Notes under the pieces: generated by a model | Seen by the model: only the letters and a program-made list of their open reading frames with translations | The model's database searches: none | What the model was told of the DNA's origin: nothing | Position numbers and translations under genes: made by a program | Part shown: piece by piece, positions 6,230 to 16,101 of the stretch | How the letters are laid out: each line of letters begins with the position of its first letter | Numbering within the stretch: position 1 is the stretch's first letter | Source of the DNA: a virus | Reading direction: 5' to 3' (one strand) | Length of the DNA: 45,136 bases | Virus record (IMG/VR): IMGVR_UViG_3300020190_002958 | Location: 1 to 45,136 of that record

Positions 6230-8806
6230 ATGGCGAAAGACGAAGCACCAAAACTAAAAGAAAATGTCAAGGCTGCATCCGATGTAGCAGACTATTCGGA
6301 GGAGAGGGCCCGTTCAGAGCAACGTACATCCGCTGCTATGGAACAACAGTTAGACATGGCTCAAAAATTAAAACTATACCAAAAAGAGTTGAACGATTTG
6401 AGAGAGAAAGAAATTACATTTTTAAAAATGGGGTTTGGTATAAGCGAAAAAATACAAAAAGTAAAAGATATAGAAAATAAAAAAGAAGAAATGTTACAAG
6501 CGTTGACTGATGAAATTATAAAAGAAACAGAAAAAGGAAACAGTGAAAAACTTCAGAAATTGATAGCTCAAAAAGCGCAACTTCAAGATCAAAATACATT
6601 ATTTAAAAGACAGGCTTTTTATTTAAAAAGTAGTATTTATGCGGAAGAAATATTTAATACTGCTGCTTTGGCTGTATATGAATCACAAGATAAAATTGCA
6701 TCAGCTTTGGGCAAAGGCGTACTTGAACTGTTAAAACAACGTTCACTTTTTGGTATAATACAAACGGCTACAAAAACTATATTAGATTTTGCACTAGCAA
6801 TTGATGATGAAATTGTAAAGCAAAACAGAGAACTAAATTTCAGCAGACAAGCTAATCGTGACTTAAACGAGTTAACTTTAAATATATACAAAAACAATGC
6901 TGCTAATGGCTTGACTTTAGAAGATGCGGTTAAATCGACAAACACATTAACGAAAACATTCGGTAAAAGTGTTGCACTCACAAGTGGATTGGCTGAAGAT
7001 TTATCACAATTAGAAAATAAACTTGGTTTATCGACAGAAACTAGCGCAGCCTTTTTAGATAATATGGGCGCTGTAAGTCGTGATGTTGATAGTGCATCTG
7101 CTTCAAGTATATTTTTCGCTAAACAGATAAGTAAAACATCGGGCGTAGGCCTTGGTGATTTGATGAAAGAAGCTGCAGACGCAAGTGGCGATTTAGCAAT
7201 ATTTTCAGGTCAGTCAGGTACGAACATTTTGAAAGCTGCTGCAAATGCTAAATTACTGGGTGTATCACTTAACAGCTTTGTAAATGCTTCAAGTAAATCA
7301 TTACAGTTTCAAAGTAGTATACAAGCTGAATTAAAGGCAAGTGTATTATTGGGTAAAAATTTGAATCTACAAGGATTACGTCGGGCTGCTTTTAATAAAG
7401 ACACACTTGGTGTAGAACGTGAATTATTAAACATCATTAAACGTACAGGCAAATCATTAAAGGATTTAGATCCTATACAAATGCAAGCATTAGCCGATGC
7501 AACTGGTTTGACAGCGGAAGAAATGTTAAAGATTGAAAACAGAAGAAAATTGGATAAAAAAACATTACAAGAAATTGATAAAATCCGTAAAGAATCATTA
7601 GTTGATGGTGAAAAGACTGCAAAACAAGATGCACTGAGAGCAGAGAATTTGAATCAGATACGTATGTTAGGCACAAGACTTGCTGGTATGTTAGCTGAAA
7701 TAGTTGTACCCTTAATACCACAAATAAACAGAGTAATGGTAGGTATTACCCGATTTTTTACAGACAATAAAGAACAAATACAAGCTCTCGGTAAAGGATT
7801 GGTTGACACCATCGTACCCGCTTTAAAAGCAGTTGCAAAATTTTTGTTACCATCTGCCGGTGGTAAAGGACCGTTGTTTGGAATGATTCAACCTGGCCCT
7901 TGGACGAAATTTGCAGGTATAATCGCGGGCACTGTTTTATCTATAAATCTTTTGGTTAAAGGTGTAAAAGGTATAGGTAGCGCTATTAATGCCACGGTTG
8001 TACAACCCGTTAAAACAGTAATAGATACAGCAAAGTCAGCATTAGATTACGGAAAAAAAGGTATTAATATATTCAAAGGTTTTAGAAAAGGTGGTATAAA
8101 AGGTGGTATAACTGCTGCAGTTGGTGAAGCAACTAAAGGTGAAAAGGGAGAAGACAAATGTTGTGCCGGAGTAAGTAGTGCAGCAGATTCAATTTCAACT
8201 GTTGCTGAAACAATGACTGAAGGACTGTTGGGTAAACAAATTGGTACTTTTATTGCAAGATTTTTACCTGCTGGATTGAAACCTGTATTTGCAGGTTTAT
8301 TTACAAGTTTAGGTGGATTTTTAGGCACTTCAATTAGCGGAATTTTAGCTGGTAGTGCAGCTGCAATTGCGGGAGCAGCTACAGCGGCTGTAGGTACCGC
8401 TGTAGGTGGTTATATGTTAGGTGGTCATTTAGAAGAAAAATACGGTCTTGGCACACGGCTGCTTGAGGAAAAATCAATAACAGGCGGACCATCACTAACT
8501 CGTAGATTGAGTGGTTTACACGCAATGGATTTGGAACGAGAAGAACATGAGAAAAAAATTAAAGAAATGGAAAATAAATTGTCTGAAAAGAAAGCACGTA
8601 AGATGGTAGGTTTAAGTACAAGTGGTGAACTAACTCCCGACCAACAATCTGCAATTAATGGCCTTGTAGAAAAATTCGGAGAAAAACTAGCTAATTTACC
8701 ACAAAATGTTGTACAAGTTGAATATAGTAGATTCCAACAAAATAGTTCAGTAGCGTCGAGTCGTGGTAATAAAAATCAGGTGTCAGTGATGCCACAAATA
8801 AATTAA
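6230..8806 (+). CDS. Tape-measure-like protein
   Basis: The product is 858 residues. The first 130 are charged coiled coil (EARSEQRTSAAMEQQL region, then repeated K/E heptads). Residues about 200-480 are alpha-helical and Ala/Ser-rich. Residues about 500-760 contain several hydrophobic stretches (LAGMLAEIVVPLIPQI, FAGIIAGTVLSINLLV, and an Ala/Gly-rich one near GILAGSAAAIAGAATAAVG), as in tape measures that later contact the membrane. The last 90 residues are again coiled coil. A lone CC pair occurs in EDKCCAGV. Size, composition and place (tail tube, chaperone with frameshift, this gene, baseplate) fit a tape measure, the functional equivalent of T4 gp29, although no motif proves it. Confidence 0.72.
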   Translation: MAKDEAPKLKENVKAASDVADYSEERARSEQRTSAAMEQQLDMAQKLKLYQKELNDLREKEITFLKMGFGISEKIQKVKDIENKKEEMLQALTDEIIKETEKGNSEKLQKLIAQKAQLQDQNTLFKRQAFYLKSSIYAEEIFNTAALAVYESQDKIASALGKGVLELLKQRSLFGIIQTATKTILDFALAIDDEIVKQNRELNFSRQANRDLNELTLNIYKNNAANGLTLEDAVKSTNTLTKTFGKSVALTSGLAEDLSQLENKLGLSTETSAAFLDNMGAVSRDVDSASASSIFFAKQISKTSGVGLGDLMKEAADASGDLAIFSGQSGTNILKAAANAKLLGVSLNSFVNASSKSLQFQSSIQAELKASVLLGKNLNLQGLRRAAFNKDTLGVERELLNIIKRTGKSLKDLDPIQMQALADATGLTAEEMLKIENRRKLDKKTLQEIDKIRKESLVDGEKTAKQDALRAENLNQIRMLGTRLAGMLAEIVVPLIPQINRVMVGITRFFTDNKEQIQALGKGLVDTIVPALKAVAKFLLPSAGGKGPLFGMIQPGPWTKFAGIIAGTVLSINLLVKGVKGIGSAINATVVQPVKTVIDTAKSALDYGKKGINIFKGFRKGGIKGGITAAVGEATKGEKGEDKCCAGVSSAADSISTVAETMTEGLLGKQIGTFIARFLPAGLKPVFAGLFTSLGGFLGTSISGILAGSAAAIAGAATAAVGTAVGGYMLGGHLEEKYGLGTRLLEEKSITGGPSLTRRLSGLHAMDLEREEHEKKIKEMENKLSEKKARKMVGLSTSGELTPDQQSAINGLVEKFGEKLANLPQNVVQVEYSRFQQNSSVASSRGNKNQVSVMPQIN

Positions 8807-8811
8807 CTTAA

Positions 8812-8819
8812 TATTTATA
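8812..8819 (+). promoter_or_regulatory. TATTTATA late-promoter-like motif
   Basis: TATTTATA, four bases (ATTA), then the ATG at 8824. Confidence 0.5.
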
Positions 8820-8823
8820 ATTA

Positions 8824-11250
8824 ATGGCAAATAGTAATTTTTATAATACACTTGGTAATGGTGGTACTCAAACGACCACTTTATCTGATGTTATAGGCAA
8901 ACGTTTAACATTACCAGGTGGTTCTCGTTTTATCGAATCTCGTAGACCAGGCGAAATACAAGAACTTTTTCTAGTCAGAAACAATACTACTGTATTATAT
9001 TCACAAAACGCTAAATATATTGGAGACAGTTATCTAAAAGGTCCAGTATCAACAAATTTTAGATATAGAAACATAGAAGATGGTCAACGTAATAAATTAA
9101 GAACAAGAACAGAAGCATCACGTAGAGATGCCGGCAGAATAACTCGATTTTTAGGAAGTACATCGGGTAGAAATTTTATATTAAAACAACTAGTACTCCA
9201 AGGTTTTCAACCATTTGATGAAACAAAAGTTTATAATCCAGCGTCTCCGATTATATCCGCATTACGTTTAGCTACATTTGGTTTGGTAGACAGACCAACT
9301 AGACACTTAGATACTAGCAACATAATAGGCGGATTGTTAGGTGGCACGGGTTTAGGCAGTACACTAAGAACTATCGGTGGTTTATTTGGTGGAGGTGGTC
9401 CTCCCGTACCAGCTCCACCACGTAGTAGTGTTGCAAGTAAAGCTAGTGGAGGATTTGGTTTAGCTACCTTTACATCAATGATTGGCGGCGGAGATAGATC
9501 AGACCAAGTTGTAACACAATTAGCAAGACCAGATGTAAGAGACTTGTTAAGGGGACAAACTGCAACCAATGCATATAATGCTCCTAGATATAGTAAATTA
9601 GTACCATCTGGAGGTAAAGGTGGTTTTTTTAAAAAATTATTGAGCAGTGTTGGTAAATCATTATTAAACAAAACAATACTTGGTGGTATTATTCCGCCTA
9701 AACAACCGTGGAAGTCAAATTATCGTGCGGATGAAAAAACATATGATTACTACTTAAACGCAGGCGGATTATTTTCATCTTCATCGCCTGCAAAGGGTCC
9801 ATCTGGTGGTATAGGTGGTTTATTAAAAAGTGTTTTTAAAAGTGCATTAGGTTTAGGTACAAAAGCAAATTACTCCGGTGCAGTCAATCAACGATGGTAC
9901 AAAAAGTCGGACAATCCACCTAATTTCAATAGATCACAAATTACTAGTCGTAAATGGAATCATAGTCCAACATATAAACAAACTAATGAATCTGCCTTTA
10001 GAACCAACGGTAGAGGTAATAATGTTAAAATACAAACAAAAAAACTTAGTGCACAAGAAGACGAATTGACATATAGTTCGATGATCAGTATCACAGATAA
10101 TAGAGACTTAGAAAACAGTGATCAATTATTCAATTATAAGTTATTAACTGAAAATCCTAAAGACTTTTCTGATCTTTTCGCCGATCCGGAACAAATAGAA
10201 AACAAAGACTTTGAAAATGTACAAAATCAATTCAAGTCAAATATTGAGAGTGCTGGTTATAAAGTTAAAAACAAAGAATTTTTATTTCCACAACAATTTG
10301 ATTTGAGCAAAAAAGATAAAATCGGATTCAATTATATTACAAAACTAAAGATAGATGCTAGTGGTAAAGTTGAAAACGGTTATGCTCAAAGATGGACAAA
10401 ACCTGACGATACCAGTGATAAAGTTGTTAAACTGTCAAGATTGAGTGGCAAAAAATTTGGCGCAGATGATCAAGTCAGAAAGATAAGACCAACAAATGGT
10501 GTTGATTATGTTAACAGTTTAAGTGTAATACATGACGAAGAACAATTTAAGAAAGAATATTCCGAACAAACACCACAAGGTGTAATTGGTCCTGATTTAA
10601 TCAAGTTTTACTTTCATGATTTAGTAAATAACAAATATATACCTTTTTCTGCAACAGTAACAGGTATTAGTGAAAATAATACCGCAAATTACGATTCACT
10701 TGAATATATTGGTCGTGCTGATTCACTATACTACTACAGAAATTTTACACGTACACTCAATTTCAGTTTTAAAGTTGTAGCACATAGTATCAAAGAATTA
10801 TTACCTATGTGGAAACGTATCAATTACTTGACAACACTAACAAAACCCGCTAATTATACCACAGTTGGTAAATTCATCGTTCCTCCGATGGTGTTAATTA
10901 CTATTGGAGATTTATACAAAAAACAACCTGTATTTATTACAAGTGTTACCACAACAATACCTGATGATGCTTCTTGGGAAATATTAACGGAAGAATACGC
11001 AAAAGATAATGATTGGTTTTATGGAGCACAAACATTCAAATGGGAAGACAGCAAAAGAAAATATGCACAATTTCCAAGAGAATGTGATTTGAGTGTTAAC
11101 ATGAATTTGATAGAAAAAGACAAACCACAAGCAGGTAGAAATAACTTTGGCGATGCTCCAGTTTTAGATGATAGACCTATGGGTGATCCGGCCACATTTA
11201 GTGAAGCAATACGAATTGATACAACTCCAGCAAAAGCACAAGCAGCATAA
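8824..11250 (+). CDS. Baseplate protein, tube-initiator-like C-terminal domain
   Basis: The product is 808 residues. The N-terminal 130 residues are basic and polar. Residues about 150-380 are rich in Gly, Ser and Pro (GGLLGGTGLGS, GGLFGGGGPPVPAPP), which suggests flexible linkers. The C-terminal 200 residues look folded: DLIKFYFHDLVNNKYIPF, then LLPMWKRINYLTTLTKPANY, VPPMVLITIGDLYKKQPVFI and TTIPDDASWEI. This pattern occurs in tube-initiator and cap proteins of contractile tails (gp48/gp54 functional class), where a tube-like domain caps the hub. The gene ends 40 bases before the LysM gene and appears to be in the same operon. The assignment to gp48 or gp54 is by pattern and context only. 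Confidence 0.6.
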   Translation: MANSNFYNTLGNGGTQTTTLSDVIGKRLTLPGGSRFIESRRPGEIQELFLVRNNTTVLYSQNAKYIGDSYLKGPVSTNFRYRNIEDGQRNKLRTRTEASRRDAGRITRFLGSTSGRNFILKQLVLQGFQPFDETKVYNPASPIISALRLATFGLVDRPTRHLDTSNIIGGLLGGTGLGSTLRTIGGLFGGGGPPVPAPPRSSVASKASGGFGLATFTSMIGGGDRSDQVVTQLARPDVRDLLRGQTATNAYNAPRYSKLVPSGGKGGFFKKLLSSVGKSLLNKTILGGIIPPKQPWKSNYRADEKTYDYYLNAGGLFSSSSPAKGPSGGIGGLLKSVFKSALGLGTKANYSGAVNQRWYKKSDNPPNFNRSQITSRKWNHSPTYKQTNESAFRTNGRGNNVKIQTKKLSAQEDELTYSSMISITDNRDLENSDQLFNYKLLTENPKDFSDLFADPEQIENKDFENVQNQFKSNIESAGYKVKNKEFLFPQQFDLSKKDKIGFNYITKLKIDASGKVENGYAQRWTKPDDTSDKVVKLSRLSGKKFGADDQVRKIRPTNGVDYVNSLSVIHDEEQFKKEYSEQTPQGVIGPDLIKFYFHDLVNNKYIPFSATVTGISENNTANYDSLEYIGRADSLYYYRNFTRTLNFSFKVVAHSIKELLPMWKRINYLTTLTKPANYTTVGKFIVPPMVLITIGDLYKKQPVFITSVTTTIPDDASWEILTEEYAKDNDWFYGAQTFKWEDSKRKYAQFPRECDLSVNMNLIEKDKPQAGRNNFGDAPVLDDRPMGDPATFSEAIRIDTTPAKAQAA

Positions 11251-11276
11251 ACAAGAACAACGGAAGTTGATATGAT

Positions 11277-11282
11277 GGAGGT
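11277..11282 (+). promoter_or_regulatory. Strong Shine-Dalgarno site
   Basis: GGAGGT lies eight bases before the ATG at 11291. It shows that the host ribosome does use Shine-Dalgarno pairing, so the lack of such sites at TATTTAT-type genes is meaningful. Confidence 0.8.
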
Positions 11283-11290
11283 ACGATAAT

Positions 11291-11581
11291 ATGAGATATT
11301 CATTTACAGATATAACCAAAAGATTCGATGGTGCAAAAGTATATAAAACTACTTTTTATCCTGTGATACCCGTACGTGACAGCGATATTTATGTTGTTGC
11401 CAGCGACAATGATTATCTTGACAGTTTAGCAAAAAAATACTATAACAACGAAAGTTTTTGGTGGATTATAGCAAATGCTAATAATTTGGGAAAAGGTAAA
11501 CTATCGATTCCTGCTGGCAAGGTACTAAGAATTCCTACAGATTTAACTCCAATAATGCAAGAATTACAAAGATTAAATTAA
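11291..11581 (+). CDS. LysM-domain baseplate protein (gp53-like)
   Basis: The product is 96 residues. DIYVVASDNDYLDSLAKKYY followed by NNESFWWIIANANNL and a final IPAGKVLRIPTDL is a clear LysM-type fold with the FWWIIA.AN signature seen in phage baseplate proteins such as T4 gp53 and the P2 gpX class. In these phages the domain joins baseplate wedge or hub parts rather than binding peptidoglycan. T4 gp53 is about twice as long, so this is a minimal form. The start has a strong GGAGGT site. The next gene begins four bases after the stop, so translation is probably coupled. Confidence 0.75.
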   Translation: MRYSFTDITKRFDGAKVYKTTFYPVIPVRDSDIYVVASDNDYLDSLAKKYYNNESFWWIIANANNLGKGKLSIPAGKVLRIPTDLTPIMQELQRLN

Positions 11582-11584
11582 GTT

Positions 11585-14377
11585 ATGGCTGAATATAGAA
11601 AATATGCATGGTGGGAAATTCAAGCTATACCCGATTATCTTATAAAAGAAATAAGACGTAGATCCAAGAATTATGGATTAAATTATCCAACCAACGGTAC
11701 CGAAATGTTGAATGGAAATTTCGACAACTATAAAGGCCCATTACGTACATGGGTAAGATTTACTTCGAATGGAAACGCTAAACCTGTAAACAATGCTTTA
11801 GTGCCACTTACACCATTATTAGAACCTTATAGCAACGGTGGTGGTGCAAATGGTTTTGTATTACAAGGAGGAGATGGTTTTTATACCTCATACGGTATAG
11901 ATACAAAGACTTTTAGTAAAACAGAACCTGTTATAGGTTATGATGTTGATGGCAAGCCTTATAAATTAAATTTAAAAAGTTATTTAGATGGATCGTGGAA
12001 ACAAACACAAACAACGTCTGGCGGTGTTACTTATAAATTTCCACAACTAAGTGATTCACCAACACTTTTACCACAACCCGGTATAACAGGTATAAGCATA
12101 AAACAAAACGGTGAATTGATACTTGAAGCTGAAGTGAACATAATTTGTTATTCATTAGCTCAACTAGAATTTTTAACACCATTCTTTTTTACACCCGGTA
12201 TTTCTACTTTATTGGAATTTGGATATCACATTTTTAATCAAAAATCTTTAATTGATATAAGTACAGATTCAATTCAAGCTGAAAATGGTACATTGTCTTT
12301 CTTCATACCAGGCGGACGTGAAAAAACGTATTTTCATAGTGCATATTCAAATGGTAATTATGGAGTAATAACGGGTATAATTACAAATTATTCATATGAT
12401 ACAACGGATGGATTAAAATACGATTGTAGAGTAAACATAATGTCCGGTCAGGCATTATATGCAGGTGTAAACGTTAAAAACAGCGTAGAGACAGAAACAA
12501 CTGATTCGACAAAATGTACACCATCATTTAAATCGTTTTTAACTTATGTACTACAGAGTTTAGAAGGTTGTATAACACATGAAGGAGGTGGACAAAACCT
12601 AATTACATATCTGTCTCAAATAACTCGGAATCAAAATTTAATTTCAACACAAAACGCGCAAGGCAATACAACTAGTAAAAGATTAAATGCTCAACAAGAA
12701 ACAGATCTACAAACATTTCTAATTGGTAGTAACAAAGAATTACCTCTTAACTTTTATAGAGGACAAACTGAAGATAGAATATTTTTAGGAAGAAAACCAA
12801 ATATTGATGGTAATCATTTATGGCCGTTAACAACTTTAGATAATCAATATACAAAAATATTTGATAAAGATTTTGATTCCGGCAATCAAAACATAATTTA
12901 CATACAATTTGATTTATTTTTTGAAATATTAAACTTCTTTTTTGAAGATAACAAAAGTATAGTATTCAATGGTATCGACGCCGATTCCAATCCAATAGCC
13001 GCACATGTAAATCTGATATCATGTAATTCCGATGTTTTACTTATACCAAATAGATTCGCGCCGAAATTCAACAAAGGTAGTATAAATGGTTTCTTAACAT
13101 CCGATTACGCAGATGATGCGTTTACAAAACAAACATCGGACTGGACTTATATAGAGGATGAAATAAAAGGATCACATTTCGAAAAACCATTTTTAAAGGC
13201 TCAAAAAATATTTAAACAAGATGGAATTTATAGAGATGATCATGATGTCGTGATAAATAGATTATTTTATGGACTATATGCTAATAATTCGAAGACAAAA
13301 GGATATGATGATGAGGGAACCGAAGACGGCAAACCGAAATTAATCGATAAAACTATTGGTTCATGTGCTTTTCCACAAATCAAAGACGTTCAATTTAGAA
13401 AAAATTCAAATGGAAAGGGAAGCATATATGCAGCTCACACTTATGGATTTTTGAAACATTTATATGTTTCAACTGATTTGCTTATACAAGCATGTAATGA
13501 ATCTTCGATAACAACTGTAAAAGAACTATTAACTTTTATTTTACCACGTATAAATTCAGCTGTAAATAATTATTGGGAACTTGATATTACTATGGGTGAT
13601 AACAAGTTACAAATTGTAGATAAAAACTTTGGTAATAAAGATAATATACAACAAATCTACATGTTCGATATAGGTAATAGTAAAGGTTTATTTAAACAAA
13701 TAAGTTTTAATACAAGTTTAGTAGATGAACAAACAAATCAAATTATATTTGGTGGTAACCTAAACCAAGATCCTACAGATACAGATACGCAATCTAGTAT
13801 TGATACTTTAGTTCCATTAAGATACGGTGACCGTTTATTTGAGATTACACGTAAACAAAATCCCGCCGGAACTAATTCTAACTTACCTCAACCGAAACTG
13901 GAAATTCAAAACAATCCAGCTGCACAATTACAAATTCAAGCAAGTAACCTCGGAGATTCGGGTGTGCCTATTATGACATATGTTAAACCTTTAAACGGTT
14001 TTAACGTTGCGGCCGGTTTACCACCACCAGATGAAGGTAAGACGTATTTGTATAATTTCAAAGCCTTAGCATTAAATCAAGTAAATAGTAATTTATTGAC
14101 CGCTATATTGACAGACAAAGATATTGATAATAACTTTAACATATATAGTCAGGTAAATCCAAATTTAGTTTTAACTGTGACGTTAGAAGGAATTTATGGA
14201 TTTGAAATGTATCAACATTTTTCTATAAGTAATTTACCAAGACCGTATTTACCTGGAAACATAATTTTTATGATTACTGAAGTGAATCATATTGTACAAA
14301 GTGGAATGTGGGAAACTGCAATAACTGCTTTGCCAAGATGTATAGCCGGAGAAAACATAGAATACATAACTGTATGA
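11585..14377 (+). CDS. Large baseplate hub-like protein
   Basis: The product is 930 residues with no signal peptide or membrane segment. Near residues 165-230 it carries ISIKQNGELILEAEVNIICY and LEFLTPFFFTPGISTLLEFGY, the latter resembling the PG...L.WGY turn of phage hub proteins. The last 60 residues (FEMYQHFSISNLPRPYLPG, then IFMITEVNHIVQSGMWETAI, TALPR) match the closing beta structure common to gp27-like and VgrG-like hub proteins. A Cys-containing segment (TKCTPSFKS, EGCITHEGG) lies near residue 310. I infer a hub or wedge protein that binds the spike or tube. It is coupled to the LysM gene upstream and overlaps the next gene by ATGA. Confidence 0.6.
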   Translation: MAEYRKYAWWEIQAIPDYLIKEIRRRSKNYGLNYPTNGTEMLNGNFDNYKGPLRTWVRFTSNGNAKPVNNALVPLTPLLEPYSNGGGANGFVLQGGDGFYTSYGIDTKTFSKTEPVIGYDVDGKPYKLNLKSYLDGSWKQTQTTSGGVTYKFPQLSDSPTLLPQPGITGISIKQNGELILEAEVNIICYSLAQLEFLTPFFFTPGISTLLEFGYHIFNQKSLIDISTDSIQAENGTLSFFIPGGREKTYFHSAYSNGNYGVITGIITNYSYDTTDGLKYDCRVNIMSGQALYAGVNVKNSVETETTDSTKCTPSFKSFLTYVLQSLEGCITHEGGGQNLITYLSQITRNQNLISTQNAQGNTTSKRLNAQQETDLQTFLIGSNKELPLNFYRGQTEDRIFLGRKPNIDGNHLWPLTTLDNQYTKIFDKDFDSGNQNIIYIQFDLFFEILNFFFEDNKSIVFNGIDADSNPIAAHVNLISCNSDVLLIPNRFAPKFNKGSINGFLTSDYADDAFTKQTSDWTYIEDEIKGSHFEKPFLKAQKIFKQDGIYRDDHDVVINRLFYGLYANNSKTKGYDDEGTEDGKPKLIDKTIGSCAFPQIKDVQFRKNSNGKGSIYAAHTYGFLKHLYVSTDLLIQACNESSITTVKELLTFILPRINSAVNNYWELDITMGDNKLQIVDKNFGNKDNIQQIYMFDIGNSKGLFKQISFNTSLVDEQTNQIIFGGNLNQDPTDTDTQSSIDTLVPLRYGDRLFEITRKQNPAGTNSNLPQPKLEIQNNPAAQLQIQASNLGDSGVPIMTYVKPLNGFNVAAGLPPPDEGKTYLYNFKALALNQVNSNLLTAILTDKDIDNNFNIYSQVNPNLVLTVTLEGIYGFEMYQHFSISNLPRPYLPGNIIFMITEVNHIVQSGMWETAITALPRCIAGENIEYITV

Positions 14378-14760
14378 TTTTAAATACATCAGATTCAATT
14401 AAGCAAAAATTAAAGGTTGGAAGTTTCAATCCTATAGAACCTGTACCAACCGCTTTGAAAATTACCAAAGAAATGTATGAAAAAATATTTATTGATAGAT
14501 ATTTTGTATACCGAGTTACAAACAATACAATGTATGAGGTTTTACAAGACAACTATGATTTAATTGTTGATGTTATATACAAAAAAGTAAAAATTAAGTG
14601 GAAACTAAGTGGACCTGCAAACAGTGTTTATATAAATAATGTATTACAAACACCCGGTGTCACTGAATATAATACGAAACAAATTAAAATAGGAAGTAAA
14701 ACTATACCTCTACTTGAAGATTATTTAAAAAATCCGTTACAATATTATTTAGGATATTGA
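14374..14760 (+). CDS. Hypothetical 128-residue baseplate-operon protein
   Basis: The start is the ATG at 14374, whose ATGA overlaps the stop of the hub-like gene. Longer in-frame starts lie wholly inside that gene. The protein (MILNTSDSIKQKLKVGSFNP at the N terminus, YLKNPLQYYLGY at the C terminus) has a central lysine- and valine-rich beta segment (IVDVIYKKVKIKWKLSGP). It is not recognised. Translational coupling to a baseplate gene suggests a structural or assembly role. Confidence 0.65.
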   Translation: MILNTSDSIKQKLKVGSFNPIEPVPTALKITKEMYEKIFIDRYFVYRVTNNTMYEVLQDNYDLIVDVIYKKVKIKWKLSGPANSVYINNVLQTPGVTEYNTKQIKIGSKTIPLLEDYLKNPLQYYLGY

Positions 14761-14790
14761 CTTTTTAAAAAATTGTTTTAGAGTATATAT

Positions 14791-16086
14791 GTGGACAACT
14801 ATCGTAACATATATCTTAAATTTGTATTAGACAGTGTGAATAATCATGTTGCAAAAAGCAAAGTTATTGCGGCATTGGTTTATGATATTGATACAAAAAA
14901 TACAAAAACTTATAACTTTTGTCATCCAGATTTATGTTTAAATTGTGATTTTAAAACCTTTGTAGAAGGAATAAAACAGTCAAAAATTTATGTAAATAAT
15001 AAAAAATCTTATAGTTTTTTTCTTAAAAATCATAAATTAATTGATGTAAATTTGTTTGATTTTATTGAAAAAAATGAATTAAATGATGATATTAGTTGTC
15101 ATCAATATGATGTTTTGTTTTATAGAAATCAAAGTTTGAATAACTTTAACAAAATTATTCCGTTATCGATTCATCAACTTATTTTTGACAAAGAAGTAAA
15201 GTTGTACCGAAGTAAATTTAATGGAGACACACAATCATATTGTTTTAAATTTTTCAATGATGTAATTTCAAATACCTTATATGAGGTTGAAAGAAACGGT
15301 TTGAAAGTAGATGAAGCTGTTTTTAAACAACATTTTGATTCAAAGGTATATGATGGATTTGTTTATAGTGAATATTATATATACAATCCTACTGGTAGAC
15401 CAAGCAATCGATTTGACGGTGTGAATTATGCGGCTTTGAACAAAGAAAATGGTTGTAGAAGTGCTTTTGTAAGCAGATATGGATCTGACGGATTTTTGTT
15501 CATGATAGATTTTACAGGATTTCATCCATATATTGTATCTAATTTAATAGGTTATACTGTACCAGACAATGAGACAATATATGAACATCTTGCTAAACAA
15601 TATTTTAATATTTCAGAGGTCGATTCGGAATTCTTAAGCAAAAGTAAGAAATTGACTATGGTAAATCTGTATGGTGAAATTAAACCTGTCTACTTAAAAA
15701 TACCATACTTCGAAAAGATTGATAAGTTAAAAGACCAATATTGGAATTCGTTTGTTAAAAAGGGTTATGTAACTACGCCTATTTATAAACGAAAAATCAC
15801 AGATAAACATATTGAAGATGCAAATAAAAACAAGTTATTTAGTTACATAATTCAATCGGCTGAAACTGAATATGGTATCAATAGCTTAAAGAATGTAAAC
15901 GAATACGTTATAGACAAAGAAATTAAACCTATTCTATATACGTACGACAGTATATTGTTTGATATCAACAAGTCTTGTGGTAAATCAGTAATAGAAGATA
16001 TTATACAGATTGTCAAAAACAAGAAATTTAAAGTAAAAACATATTTTGGCAATAATTACCAAGAATTACAACAAGTGATTATGTGA
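14791..16086 (+). CDS. Compact family-A DNA polymerase-like protein
   Basis: The product is 431 residues, starting at GTG. Residues 195-400 follow the family A (Pol I type) palm and fingers. TGRPSNRFDGVNY (201-213) equals the T.GR.S....N element. CRSAFVS precedes motif A, where IDFTGFHP keeps the catalytic Asp (240). In motif B, Lys286 and Tyr294-Gly295 have the spacing of the E. coli dNTP-binding Lys758/Tyr766, but the Arg of the helix is not matched. IIQSAETE (353-360) resembles the IQG..A element. Motif C is YDS with Asp386 in place of HDE. The first 190 residues may be a decayed exonuclease domain. At half normal size and with altered motif C, its activity is uncertain. It lies just after baseplate genes, unlike gp43 (family B) of T4. 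Confidence 0.72.
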   Translation: MDNYRNIYLKFVLDSVNNHVAKSKVIAALVYDIDTKNTKTYNFCHPDLCLNCDFKTFVEGIKQSKIYVNNKKSYSFFLKNHKLIDVNLFDFIEKNELNDDISCHQYDVLFYRNQSLNNFNKIIPLSIHQLIFDKEVKLYRSKFNGDTQSYCFKFFNDVISNTLYEVERNGLKVDEAVFKQHFDSKVYDGFVYSEYYIYNPTGRPSNRFDGVNYAALNKENGCRSAFVSRYGSDGFLFMIDFTGFHPYIVSNLIGYTVPDNETIYEHLAKQYFNISEVDSEFLSKSKKLTMVNLYGEIKPVYLKIPYFEKIDKLKDQYWNSFVKKGYVTTPIYKRKITDKHIEDANKNKLFSYIIQSAETEYGINSLKNVNEYVIDKEIKPILYTYDSILFDINKSCGKSVIEDIIQIVKNKKFKVKTYFGNNYQELQQVIM

Positions 16087-16089
16087 TTA

Positions 16090-16097
16090 TATTTATT
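16090..16097 (+). promoter_or_regulatory. TATTTATT late-promoter-like motif
   Basis: TATTTATT, four bases (ATAG), then the ATG at 16102. It begins four bases after the stop of the polymerase-like gene. Confidence 0.5.
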
Positions 16098-16101
16098 ATA
16101 G

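Noticed and set aside
9231-9671. 146-codon minus-strand open frame
   Set aside because: It lies opposite the Gly/Pro-rich part of gene 8824; its composition (Pro- and Leu-rich) is the mirror of that gene and it has no start signals.
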